Assembly (NCBI RefSeq): GCF_026183735.1
Contig: NZ_JAPFRE010000041.1
Coordinates: forward strand, 28,297-92,296
Reading direction: 5' to 3'
DNA: 64,000 nucleotides
From: Alteromonas sp. ASW11-130
GTDB lineage: Bacteria; Pseudomonadota; Gammaproteobacteria; Enterobacterales; Alteromonadaceae
Shown: positions 1 to 7,791 of the stretch, piece after piece
How the letters are laid out: the number at the start of each line of letters is the position of its first letter
How positions within the stretch are numbered: position 1 is the first letter of the stretch
Program-made: the position numbers and the translations under genes
The notes under the pieces: generated by a model
Database searches by the model: none
Seen by the model: only the letters and a program-made list of their open reading frames with translations
What the model was told of the DNA's origin: nothing

Positions 1-465
1 TTTGGTAACTATTGCAGTCGAATGTGCATTCTGCAAAAAATACATCATCCACGCTAGGCGGGGTGTGGCAGAGAACCGTGCAAAGGTAATTTGTCAACTG
101 AACACTGTTACATTTTGACCATTAGCGGACAATCATGCCCTATTTACGAATCTACCACCTTTAAAGGGATTGGTTTTATTCTTTAAAGATAGAAATGTAC
201 TTCCCTATCAAGCAGAGAATGCGTTGATAGTCTGATAACGGGCAGAACCAATACCCAGTGCGCAGTAAATGTCCTTGGTATGAAAGCCCCACTAAAACAA
301 TTGACCCTTATATTCATGCTGCAAATCGTTCGCTAATTGATTAGCGGTGACAAAAAGGCGTAGAGTCCTGTATAACTTTTCGTAACAACCGTATTAGCTG
401 CAAGCCAGCAAACCCTTATTCAATTAAAGCCTGCCGACACCTAGAAAACAGAAATACGTAAAACC
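1..465. other. left-edge stretch with no gene seen
   Basis: All six frames are broken by stops and I recognise no protein fragment, RNA gene or clear hairpin. It lies downstream of the minus-strand antiporter gene. I see no T-rich hairpin just after that gene's stop, so its transcription end is not visible. Confidence 0.4.
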
Positions 466-1836
466 TTACATAAGAGCGCCAACTAGACCATACAGAATAA
501 GTGTGCCAGCCCCCGCAGTTAACGCGTAGGGTAACTGGGTTTTCACGTGTTCGAGTAAATCACAGCCCGACGCCAGCGCCGATACAGCTGTGGTATCAGA
601 TATGGGTGAACAGTGATCACCGAATACCCCGCCCCCTAAAACAGCGGCAACAAGAAACGATGGCGGTAGTCCGGTAGTATGAATTAAAGGAACTGCAATG
701 GGGATTAGAATAGCAAATGTTCCCCATGATGTGCCCGTGGTAAACGAAATAATGGCGCCAGTTAGAAATAACACGGGCGCTATTGCAAATACAGGTAAAT
801 GACTTCCCACCATATTGGCAACATACTCACCCGTACCAAGTTCTTTCAAACTGGCCCCCAGGCAAAGAGAAAACAATACGATAGTCACCAGAGGAACCAG
901 TTCACCAATGCCTTTGAATGCTACCCCCACAAATTCTCTGGTAGAGTATTTTCGATGGAGAACTGAAAGTATAAAACACGTGAAAATACTTAACACGGTA
1001 GCATACAGAACAGATTTTGAACCACTGCCTTCAGCCAATACCCCGTTGCCAGTCCAGAACATAAAACCAACCATGCCAAACACCAGTGTAGCTAAGGGTA
1101 TTAACATAAAACGCGCTTTGGTGGGCTTAGGGCCGGTTTCTACATTGGCATCGTTGCTCAATAAGTTTTTTTCCGATTGCTTCATCGGTCCAAAAACTTT
1201 GCCTGTTACTACTGTCATTGCGACCAATAGCAGCACCAGAATAGCGTAAAAATTGAAAACCGTTGACCCCCATAAAATAGACGCCCCGCTTTCAGCAAGA
1301 TCATAATTACTGAGTAACCCCAAAATAAAGGCGCCCCACCCATTCAGCAGGATCAGTATGCAGATAGGGGCCGAGGTACTATCGATGATAAATGCTAATC
1401 TAGCCCGACTCATTTTGAAGCGATCGAATAAGCCTCTGGCGAGTATCCCTGACGTTAAAACGCTAAGGTTAGATTCGACGAAAACAGCCACCCCAGTGAA
1501 CATGGTAAGCCCCCCCGCACGTCTGGGCGTACTGGCCGTACCTGACGAAATAAGCTTTGAAACCGTCGCCGACACGCCACCTGAATCACGGATAAAAGAC
1601 AATATTGCGCCAATAGCCAAACTGAATAAGAGAATACGAGCGTTGCCTGGTGAGGCCGCCACTTCAACCACACGCTCAATGGTATACACAAAGGTTAACA
1701 GCAGAGATGTTTTATCTTGTATGACGAGCAATAATTCAGACGCCATTAACGCAACGAATAAAGCGCTAATAACCTCCTTCTTCCACAACACGACGGCAAT
1801 AGCAATTAAAGGAGGGAGAACTGAAACCCATGACAT
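466..1836 (-). CDS. NhaC-family Na+/H+ antiporter
   Basis: This 456-residue protein is very hydrophobic along its whole length, with about 11-12 likely membrane segments and no signal peptide. It resembles the NhaC/YqkI-type ion transporter family (Na+/H+ or related exchange across the inner membrane). Recognisable stretches are the Ser/Thr/Gly-rich segment FTTGTSWGTFAILIPIAVPL near residues 365-385 and the GGGVFGDHCSPISDTTAVSA stretch near residues 400-420, which are typical of the family's conserved ion path. The length is normal for the family and both ends look intact. The start is ATG at 1836; a GGAG sits about 13 bases upstream, which is far for a ribosome site. It is a single gene with no operon partner. 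Substrate specificity (Na+/H+, malate/lactate or an amino acid) cannot be read from sequence, so no symbol is given. Confidence 0.85.
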   Translation of the reverse strand: MSWVSVLPPLIAIAVVLWKKEVISALFVALMASELLLVIQDKTSLLLTFVYTIERVVEVAASPGNARILLFSLAIGAILSFIRDSGGVSATVSKLISSGTASTPRRAGGLTMFTGVAVFVESNLSVLTSGILARGLFDRFKMSRARLAFIIDSTSAPICILILLNGWGAFILGLLSNYDLAESGASILWGSTVFNFYAILVLLLVAMTVVTGKVFGPMKQSEKNLLSNDANVETGPKPTKARFMLIPLATLVFGMVGFMFWTGNGVLAEGSGSKSVLYATVLSIFTCFILSVLHRKYSTREFVGVAFKGIGELVPLVTIVLFSLCLGASLKELGTGEYVANMVGSHLPVFAIAPVLFLTGAIISFTTGTSWGTFAILIPIAVPLIHTTGLPPSFLVAAVLGGGVFGDHCSPISDTTAVSALASGCDLLEHVKTQLPYALTAGAGTLILYGLVGALM

Positions 1837-2318
1837 TTGTTATTATTAGCTCCATTTATTATAAAGTCTGCTGCCTCGACAACATTGGTGTCTGTACTGA
1901 CATCACTCACAGTTGCATTTGAAACCGCCATCGATACAAGCACCTTTGTCAGCTTCCCCACCCCCTTTGCAGACGTCACACCAACGGTACGAATGGAGTA
2001 GATTAGTGACTTGATTTCGCTTCTAGAGCCAGCATTGCAGCGTATTCTCGTTGACTTAATGCCCCATTGCAACCGCTAAACGGCCCTTTTAATTTCTCAT
2101 TCACAAACTCGGCCTCGTCTACGTAAACCTTTTCACACCGCCCATTAAAATTTACACAACGCTAACTGTTATACCCTTCTAATATAAACTAAGCCCCTGT
2201 ATTGCCATATTTTTTCTTTTACAAAAACTAGCTAGTCGTACAGTAGTGAGATAAGTATCTTTTTGCTAAATTTTCTCACGACCAATGAGGTCACTATTTG
2301 AAAAAGGAGTTTTATCGT
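1837..2318. other. intergenic region upstream of the peptide genes
   Basis: This stretch lies between the divergent antiporter gene and the double-glycine peptide genes and probably carries both promoters. A minus-strand open frame here (up to 2072) has no recognisable family and overlaps the antiporter start, so I do not call it. An imperfect hairpin with GTGAGA at 2246-2251 and TCTCAC at 2274-2279 lies just before the first peptide gene's ribosome site. No -35/-10 pair stands out. Confidence 0.4.
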
Positions 2319-2447
2319 ATGCAAGAATTATCTATAAAAGAAACTGAACTTATCTCTGGCGGATACTGGGGTCATGTGGCTGTGGGAATTGCAATAGCAG
2401 AGGCAGCCTACGAATTTTATCAAGGCTATGCTGCTCACAGAAGATAA
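2319..2447 (+). CDS. double-glycine leader peptide 1 (bacteriocin/RiPP-like precursor)
   Basis: This is a 42-residue peptide, too short for most gene callers. The first 15 residues, MQELSIKETELISGG, match the double-glycine leader consensus (L-S-x(3-4)-E-L-x-I-x-G-G) cut by C39-protease ABC exporters. The predicted 27-residue core follows Gly15. It begins Tyr-Trp-Gly, has an Ala/Gly/Ile-rich helical middle (residues 20-30), then aromatic residues (Tyr31, Phe33, Tyr34, Tyr37) and a basic end (His-Arg-Arg). A strong ribosome site, AAGGAG at 2304-2309, sits 9 bases before the ATG. The next peptide gene begins 9 bases after the stop, so the two are co-translated. Likely role: a secreted antibacterial or signalling peptide. 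There is no exporter or modifying enzyme beside it in the same direction. The leader is seen directly; the function is inferred. Confidence 0.75.
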   Translation: MQELSIKETELISGGYWGHVAVGIAIAEAAYEFYQGYAAHRR

Positions 2448-2456
2448 GGAAGTTTT

Positions 2457-2630
2457 ATGGAAACTATAAATGTATCTGAAGTTCAAGAGCTTAACGCAAG
2501 TGAGCTAGACGCAATAACGGGCGCGGGATTATTTTACGATTTGGGCAGATTCTTTGCTGAAGTAGCAAACGCTAACGATTCAATCTATCGCCAATATGGA
2601 AATACCAATATGAATTATCGGCTTCCATAG
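2457..2630 (+). CDS. double-glycine leader peptide 2 (partner precursor)
   Basis: This 57-residue peptide lies immediately downstream of peptide 1. Its leader contains QELNASELDAITGA (residues 10-23), which fits the Gly-Ala form of the double-glycine exporter signal (L-N-x-x-E-L-D-x-I-x-G-A). The predicted 34-residue core starts at Gly24 and is aromatic and amphipathic at first (Phe26, Tyr27, Phe32, Phe33), then polar and Asn/Tyr-rich towards the end. AAGGAAG at 2446-2452 overlaps the stop of peptide 1 and serves as ribosome site, indicating translational coupling. Two different GG-type precursors side by side is the arrangement of two-peptide class II bacteriocins. Family assignment beyond this is not possible, and neither core contains Cys, so disulfide or lanthionine crosslinks can be excluded. 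Confidence 0.72.
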   Translation: METINVSEVQELNASELDAITGAGLFYDLGRFFAEVANANDSIYRQYGNTNMNYRLP

Positions 2631-2677
2631 GGTAATGTTGAGGCTACATCGATAGCCTCTTTTAAAAGGTAAAAAGT

Positions 2678-2890
2678 ATGCAATTCGTGAATATTAAAAC
2701 TCTACTTCGAATATCTGCCGCGCTTTTCTTTCTTGATAGCTGTTGGCAGATTTTTTTTCCGGATCATCTCTCTTCGTTTAAAGACAGTCTACAAACTGGC
2801 TTACTGTTTTTAATTTTTGCTGAATTGAACGACCAATCCAACGCTACCAAATCCGCAAAAGCCGAAAAAGAGCCACATGAATATTCATAA
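2678..2890 (+). CDS. small hydrophobic protein, possible immunity protein
   Basis: This 70-residue protein has two likely membrane-spanning or membrane-associated segments (about residues 8-27 and 38-51). They are followed by a charged Lys/Glu-rich tail ending in His-Glu-Tyr-Ser. It is on the same strand as the two double-glycine peptides, 47 bases downstream of the second, with an AAAAGG ribosome site a short distance upstream, and a hairpin covers its stop codon. Small membrane proteins in this position are usually immunity proteins for unmodified bacteriocins. I recognise no family, so the role comes from position and hydrophobicity only. It could also be an accessory protein for export. 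Confidence 0.55.
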   Translation: MQFVNIKTLLRISAALFFLDSCWQIFFPDHLSSFKDSLQTGLLFLIFAELNDQSNATKSAKAEKEPHEYS

Positions 2891-2910
2891 AGCTGAAAAG
2901 CCAGCTTTAT
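2887..2910. terminator. hairpin terminator between converging genes
   Basis: A perfect 9-bp stem (ATAAAGCTG / CAGCTTTAT) closes a 6-base loop and overlaps the stop codon of the small hydrophobic gene. It lies between that gene and the converging halogenase gene, so it could end both transcripts. The T-run after it on the plus strand is short, so strength is uncertain. Confidence 0.5.
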
Positions 2911-2936
2911 TCCTGAAAGCGTATAACAACCTTATA

Positions 2937-4439
2937 TTACTTTGCATTATTAGGAGACTGAGAAGGACAATAATGTTGTAAAAATTCATAATGAGAGGGT
3001 AACTGACTTACTTTACGTACATTCTGCTGCTCTATCTGCGATAGAAAATGTTCCATTTCCTTCTCATTCATCAAATCTGCTATAGGATGATGACTTTCTG
3101 GTACAAGACCCTGTCCTAACATAACTTGTACCCAGGAGTTTTCGCCGAATAGTTCATTGGGCACTTTAAACACCCTTCCCGTTTGTTTAAAAAGCGCTAA
3201 CCGATGTTTTAGTGAATCTGGAATGGGCATATTTTTACAATAGCGCCAGAAAGCTGAATCCTCGCGCTGAGTTACATGGTAGTGCAAGATAATGAAGTCA
3301 CGGATATTTTTAACTTCATGTTCTGTTTGCGCATTAAATTCATTCACGTCGGCCTGCACTATTCCGTTTGCGGGGAACATTTGCATTAATCTAACAATAC
3401 CACGTTGAATAAGGTGAATACTTGTAGACTCCAGAGGTTCTATAAACCCACTGGATAACCCGATAGCGATACAGTTTTTATTCCAGTGAGAACGCCGCTG
3501 CCCCGTTCGGAAGCGGATTACACGAGGGTCGGTAAGTACCTCCCCTTCCACATTGTTCAGCAACAGTTCTTTAGCATCCTCGTCATTTAAATAGCGGCTA
3601 CAATAAACCAGGCCGTTACCTACTCGGTGCTGCAACGGAATGCGCCATTGCCAGCCTGAGGGGTGGGCAATTGAACGGGTGTAAGGGCGAGGTGTCTCGA
3701 CGGCTTGAGTTTGTACTGCAATCGCGCGATCACATGGAAGCCAATGCGTCCAGTCGTCGTAACCGGTATGCAATGTTTCTTCTATTAATAATGCGCGAAA
3801 ACCCGTGCAATCAATGAACAAATCCCCTTCGATAACCTGACCCGACTCAAGCCTTAATGCTTTGATATATCCTGAATGTTTGCACAACTCGACGTGATCG
3901 ATTTTTCCTTCAGTTCTGTTCGCTCCATGCTTTTGGGCTATTTCCCGCAAAAATTTAGCGTAAAGCGTTGCATCCAGATGAAACGCATAGTTCAACCCCA
4001 TATTCGGAAGTACGGCAAATTTATTTTGCTGCGCAGCTAAAAATTCTGCGCAATAAACACCGTACTCTTTTGCTAACCCCATTTGTTGCCCTCTCAGCCA
4101 GAAGTGCTGAAAGCCCGCGGCCCAATGGTCTTGGCCGGTCGTGCCAAAGGAATGGATGTAACTTTCATCTACATTCTTCCAGTTTTCAAAATCAATTCCG
4201 AGTTTGAACGTAGCTTGGGTAGCAGCCATGAATTCTTGTTCATTAATTCCTAGTAACTTATGCAAGGTAAGTAAGGGAGGTATGGTTGCTTCACCCACGC
4301 CTACCGTTCCGATCGCATCAGACTCAACTAACTGGATCTCAAGGTTCTTCCCCATTAACTTGGCCAATGAAGCGGCACACATCCAGCCTGCGGTGCCACC
4401 TCCAGCAATGACTACACGTTTAATTGGTTGGGGTTGCAT
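2937..4439 (-). CDS. flavin-dependent tryptophan halogenase-like protein (1)
   Basis: This 500-residue protein belongs to the FADH2-dependent tryptophan halogenase family (PrnA/RebH fold). An FAD-binding GGGTAGW lies at residues 13-19 and GVGEATIP at 47-54. Lys79, in TFKLG, sits at the same number as the catalytic lysine of PrnA. WQWRIP at 263-268 is the family WxWxIP motif that keeps these enzymes from acting as monooxygenases. EPLEST at 334-339 carries the conserved glutamate. Length is normal for the family. It is the last gene of an operon with a cupin, SapC, a second halogenase-like protein and a TonB receptor; 22 bases separate it from the cupin. In such operons the natural substrate is generally unknown. 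All key motifs are intact, so catalysis is likely; the substrate cannot be inferred. Confidence 0.88.
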   Translation of the reverse strand: MQPQPIKRVVIAGGGTAGWMCAASLAKLMGKNLEIQLVESDAIGTVGVGEATIPPLLTLHKLLGINEQEFMAATQATFKLGIDFENWKNVDESYIHSFGTTGQDHWAAGFQHFWLRGQQMGLAKEYGVYCAEFLAAQQNKFAVLPNMGLNYAFHLDATLYAKFLREIAQKHGANRTEGKIDHVELCKHSGYIKALRLESGQVIEGDLFIDCTGFRALLIEETLHTGYDDWTHWLPCDRAIAVQTQAVETPRPYTRSIAHPSGWQWRIPLQHRVGNGLVYCSRYLNDEDAKELLLNNVEGEVLTDPRVIRFRTGQRRSHWNKNCIAIGLSSGFIEPLESTSIHLIQRGIVRLMQMFPANGIVQADVNEFNAQTEHEVKNIRDFIILHYHVTQREDSAFWRYCKNMPIPDSLKHRLALFKQTGRVFKVPNELFGENSWVQVMLGQGLVPESHHPIADLMNEKEMEHFLSQIEQQNVRKVSQLPSHYEFLQHYCPSQSPNNAK

Positions 4440-4461
4440 GAGTATTTATCTCCAACTTTAG

Positions 4462-5460
4462 TTATCGGTTGAGTTTGTTAAGTAATTCGGCACGCAGTTG
4501 ACGAGCCTTAAGTTCATCGATTTGTCCCGTAATCCCACGTTTACTATCAGGAATATGTGAGCAGGTCTGCTCGCGGTCGTTAAACACGTATTGAGAGAAC
4601 TGATGCCTCCACGCCTGTTTTTGTTCCTCAGGTAACTGTGCGATAGACAAGATGGCATGTTTCAAAGCCAGCGTGGGATTGCCAAGATAAGCAGGACTTG
4701 TCCGCCACCAGTAGTTTACTAAGCCGTTGATTTGACTCAGTCCTTCTACGTGGTGCCACCACATGCTCGGAATGACTATACCATCCCCTGGTTCTAGCTC
4801 AGCAACGTACGCATGCTTTAATGCTTCCGGAAAACGTGGAAAGCGGGTTAAGTCGGGTGAGTGAAAATCTACCAAACTTATCGCTTGTCCCGCTGGTGTA
4901 AAATCCAATGGGCCAATGTAAAGGTTTTTCTGCTGATCAGGGGGAAATAAAGTGAAGCGTCGTTTTCCGGCCACCACTATCGCCAGGTTTTGTGGAAAAT
5001 CGCAATGGGCTGCAATACGACTTTGATTACCCAACCACAAACTTACTAGCGGGTCTATCCCCTCCAGGTTCATGATGTTCTCCTGGCGAAAATGGGGAAA
5101 CCAACGGTCTACCATTGTAGAGCCCATATAGAGTAACTTTTTCTGCTTTTCTAGTCTTTTGCAAAAGGAAGGGAAATCGATTTGTACCGGCGTAAAGTTA
5201 AAGCCAGACATATCTTCGTTATAGAAAACCCGATTATCCGCCGCATCATTGCCTTCATAAACAACAATCGGTTCCCCGCTGTAATAGGTGTCGAGTTGGG
5301 ATAAAAAAGCTGCGTTTCCAGCACGTGCAGCCTTCACTAAAGGCCAATCATTTGCGATACCGCGCAATACTACTGGCTGGGTACTTAACAACGTAGTCAG
5401 ATCAGGTTGATCCCCCTTTTTCCAAACACGTTCATCTACTTTTTTATCCACATTTATCAT
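4462..5460 (-). CDS. cupin-like JmjC-type Fe(II)/2-oxoglutarate oxygenase
   Basis: This 332-residue protein has the Cupin_8/JmjC-like fold. HCDFPQN at 152-158 gives the His-x-Asp iron ligands, IVVAGKRRFTLFPP at 161-174 is the typical strand and lysine that bind 2-oxoglutarate, and WWHHVEGL at 234-241 gives the distal His ligand. An N-terminal segment with VLRGIANDWPLV (31-42) is usual for cupin-like hydroxylases related to FIH. Its start overlaps the stop of SapC by 4 bases (ATGA type), which indicates translational coupling. It probably hydroxylates a protein or small molecule, but the substrate is unknown. Genes of this type recur beside halogenase-like and SapC genes in TonB-receptor loci of Alteromonadales and Caulobacterales. 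Confidence 0.85.
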   Translation of the reverse strand: MINVDKKVDERVWKKGDQPDLTTLLSTQPVVLRGIANDWPLVKAARAGNAAFLSQLDTYYSGEPIVVYEGNDAADNRVFYNEDMSGFNFTPVQIDFPSFCKRLEKQKKLLYMGSTMVDRWFPHFRQENIMNLEGIDPLVSLWLGNQSRIAAHCDFPQNLAIVVAGKRRFTLFPPDQQKNLYIGPLDFTPAGQAISLVDFHSPDLTRFPRFPEALKHAYVAELEPGDGIVIPSMWWHHVEGLSQINGLVNYWWRTSPAYLGNPTLALKHAILSIAQLPEEQKQAWRHQFSQYVFNDREQTCSHIPDSKRGITGQIDELKARQLRAELLNKLNR

Positions 5461-6167
5461 TCGGCAATATTCAAACGCTTATTTTTGCGGTTAACAAGTG
5501 CAGAAAATTGTGATTGTGAGGCCAGCATCATATAGATTGGCGTTAGAAAACCCGACTTTCTTAGTTCCGCCCATTCTTCGTCACTGAGTGCATCTAGCGT
5601 GTCTTCGTTAATGGTATAAAACCCTATTAACTGATGTTGTGAACCATTGTTCAATGTCACGTCTAAAGTGAAGGACTCGATCAGTTTAAGGTGTAAAAGA
5701 CAATCCACAAATGCTTTATTTTCTTCCACCCCATGATGTAATGCTTCGAGCATACCGCTGACTTTTTCTAAATATGGCGCATTACCACCAAACTCTAAGA
5801 AAAGCGCTTCGCCTTTATCCGCATTGACCCTTGGACTGTCAGTATCTATGTTAACCACCCGCTGGCCATCCTGTAAGCCAATCGAAAACGGCTGTCGTGA
5901 AACATTAATCGGAACATAATCCGCGTCCCAACCCTCATCATTTAAAAACAGATTTTCTTGCTGTTGAAACCCAAACAGTATAACCGGATAAAACTGGCCA
6001 CTATCTGCATCTTTGTGAAAAACAATTGGGTAGTATGCCTGAGCAGAGCGAAATTCACGTGGAAAAGTCAGTGAGAACATTACGTTGTCGCCTAACTCTG
6101 CACTACGAGCAGTGTTAATTTTCAAATCTTTATGGCTAACGTTATTTAATCTTTCTACTGTTGACAT
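5457..6167 (-). CDS. SapC family protein
   Basis: This 236-residue protein matches the SapC family, named after a Campylobacter S-layer-associated gene. Family features are the early FPREFRSAQAYYPIVF stretch (near 34-50), the FQQQENLFLNDEGWDADYVP region (67-88, typical xGxxxGxNLFxxxxGWxAxYVP-like), a LFLEFGGN turn and the C-terminal TPIYMMLASQSQFSALVNRKN. There is no signal peptide or membrane segment, so it is probably cytoplasmic. It lies between the second halogenase gene (8 bases away) and the cupin (4-base overlap). The biochemical role of SapC in such receptor operons is not established. The call is by motif memory and context; the cluster makes it secure. Confidence 0.85.
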   Translation of the reverse strand: MSTVERLNNVSHKDLKINTARSAELGDNVMFSLTFPREFRSAQAYYPIVFHKDADSGQFYPVILFGFQQQENLFLNDEGWDADYVPINVSRQPFSIGLQDGQRVVNIDTDSPRVNADKGEALFLEFGGNAPYLEKVSGMLEALHHGVEENKAFVDCLLHLKLIESFTLDVTLNNGSQHQLIGFYTINEDTLDALSDEEWAELRKSGFLTPIYMMLASQSQFSALVNRKNKRLNIAE

Positions 6168-6175
6168 ATGATACC

Positions 6176-7714
6176 CTAAATTGTTTGCATTCCATGGGAC
6201 TGGATTTGATTAAGTAGTTCTCGGTTTGTCGGAAGTCCCGTTTTAAGTTTTTGTTTTCGAACAGCATTTTGTTGAAAATGCTGCATAGCTTGGTGCTGAT
6301 AGCGCTGACTAATCGATCGCATACCACCGAACGGAAGCTTGTTCATGCCATATAACACGTACTGATAGCTAGCCGCGGGAAAAAGCTCCTCCGCCACCGG
6401 CACATCATAACGACTTGGTGTGTGATGTCGCCACATTTCCAGCATCTCTTTAAGCGATTGTGGAATTGAGTTTTCGTTTCGGTTATCACGCCAATATTGA
6501 GAATCGTTACGCTCGGACAACACATAGTGTAGCTTGAGAAAGTCTATAATTCGCTGCCAGCGATAAGTAAATGTATCGTTGTATCGCTTAGCTGTAATCG
6601 CCATTTGTTGGGTATTAGCGGGAAGTTGTTCGCTGATATATTTAGCCGCGAGTTCGACCATTACTAATGCTGACGCTTCTAGTGGTTCGATAAAGCCCGC
6701 CGCCATACCTACTGCCACACAATTGTGCCTCCAAAAAGATTCTCGGTAGCCTGGTCGGATAGGGATTTTGCGCATCTCGACATTAGCCTTGTCGTTGCCG
6801 ATATATTCACGCAACTCGCGCTCGGCTTCCGCATCGGAAGTATGCGCTGAAGAATAAACATGCCCAATGCCCCTGCGTGTCTGTAGGCCGATATCCCAAA
6901 TCCAACCATTCGACTGGGCGGTGGAGAGGGTTGCAGAAGCAATTTGTGCGTCACTGTTCTCGTAATTTACTTGCGCAGCTAACGCTGCGTCGTTAAATAA
7001 GATATGACCTTGTTCTTGGAATTTAACATTGTAATGCTTGCCAAGTAATAAGGAGGCGAATCCCGTGCAATCGATAAAGAGGTCAGCTTCTATTCTTCTG
7101 CTTTTGCTAGTGTGGATGGCTTTAATCGGCTGTTCGACTTCTCCCTCAACTCCTACAACGTCATCGAGAACGTGTTCGACGCCTAATTCAGTTACCGCAT
7201 GACGCTGTAATAGCGTCACAAAATTACCTGCATCAAGGTGGTAGCCGTAATTGTTTACGAATGCGTATTCAGGAGTTGTAATCTGTTTTGGTGCAAGACC
7301 TGCTTCAATCATCGCGGGTTGTGCCGATACGGCATGTGCGAAGGGGACGTTCGCGCTATGAGAAAACCAATGAGGCGCTATATCAAACTCGGAAGCCGCC
7401 ACAGGCACGGTAAAGGGGTGATGATAGTGATCGGTTTTATTATTTACTCGCCAAGCGTGAAACCAGGAGCCTTGCTTAAAGCTAGCGTTACATTTGCGGA
7501 TAAAATCAGTTTCTCTTATGCCGATGCGCTCGAGAGTGCTGCGCATCGAAGGCCAAGTCCCTTCGCCTACCCCAATGTGCTTCACATTTGGTGATTCAAC
7601 TAGGGTAATTTGAACACTTTTGTCAAAACGATAGTCTGCCGCCAGTAGTCCAGCCGTCAACCAACCCGCGGAACCGCCACCAACAATGAGAATCTTTTTC
7701 ACAGAAGTATTCAT
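6176..7714 (-). CDS. flavin-dependent tryptophan halogenase-like protein (2)
   Basis: This 512-residue paralogue of the first halogenase shares the FAD-binding GGGSAGW (12-18), the lysine at residue 80 (ASFKQG), and GFIEPLEAS with the conserved glutamate. Two signature motifs differ: the usual GEATxP is GEGTWP (51-55 region), and the WxWxIP signature reads WIWDIG at 271-276, with Gly for Pro. This places it in the divergent TonB-receptor-associated subgroup rather than with proven Trp halogenases. It is the first enzyme gene after the receptor, separated from it by a hairpin terminator. Halogenation is possible but the substrate is unknown, and a different flavin-dependent reaction cannot be excluded. 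Confidence 0.85.
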   Translation of the reverse strand: MNTSVKKILIVGGGSAGWLTAGLLAADYRFDKSVQITLVESPNVKHIGVGEGTWPSMRSTLERIGIRETDFIRKCNASFKQGSWFHAWRVNNKTDHYHHPFTVPVAASEFDIAPHWFSHSANVPFAHAVSAQPAMIEAGLAPKQITTPEYAFVNNYGYHLDAGNFVTLLQRHAVTELGVEHVLDDVVGVEGEVEQPIKAIHTSKSRRIEADLFIDCTGFASLLLGKHYNVKFQEQGHILFNDAALAAQVNYENSDAQIASATLSTAQSNGWIWDIGLQTRRGIGHVYSSAHTSDAEAERELREYIGNDKANVEMRKIPIRPGYRESFWRHNCVAVGMAAGFIEPLEASALVMVELAAKYISEQLPANTQQMAITAKRYNDTFTYRWQRIIDFLKLHYVLSERNDSQYWRDNRNENSIPQSLKEMLEMWRHHTPSRYDVPVAEELFPAASYQYVLYGMNKLPFGGMRSISQRYQHQAMQHFQQNAVRKQKLKTGLPTNRELLNQIQSHGMQTI

Positions 7715-7739
7715 TAAACTACTTTACAACGTTGCAGTG

Positions 7740-7770
7740 ATAAAAAGTAGCCATCAGATGATGGCTACTT
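7740..7770 (-). terminator. intra-operon hairpin terminator after the TonB receptor gene
   Basis: A perfect 11-bp stem (AAGTAGCCATC / GATGGCTACTT, 7745-7755 and 7760-7770) has a 4-base loop. On the minus strand it is followed directly by a T-run. It lies 21 bases downstream of the receptor stop and before the halogenase start. It probably ends most receptor transcripts and lets a fraction read into the four downstream genes. Confidence 0.75.
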
Positions 7771-7791
7771 CGTTATTATCAGAACGGGTAA

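Noticed and set aside
1806..2072. 88-residue minus-strand frame upstream of the antiporter
   Set aside because: No family features, overlaps the antiporter start and lies in the promoter region; probably spurious.
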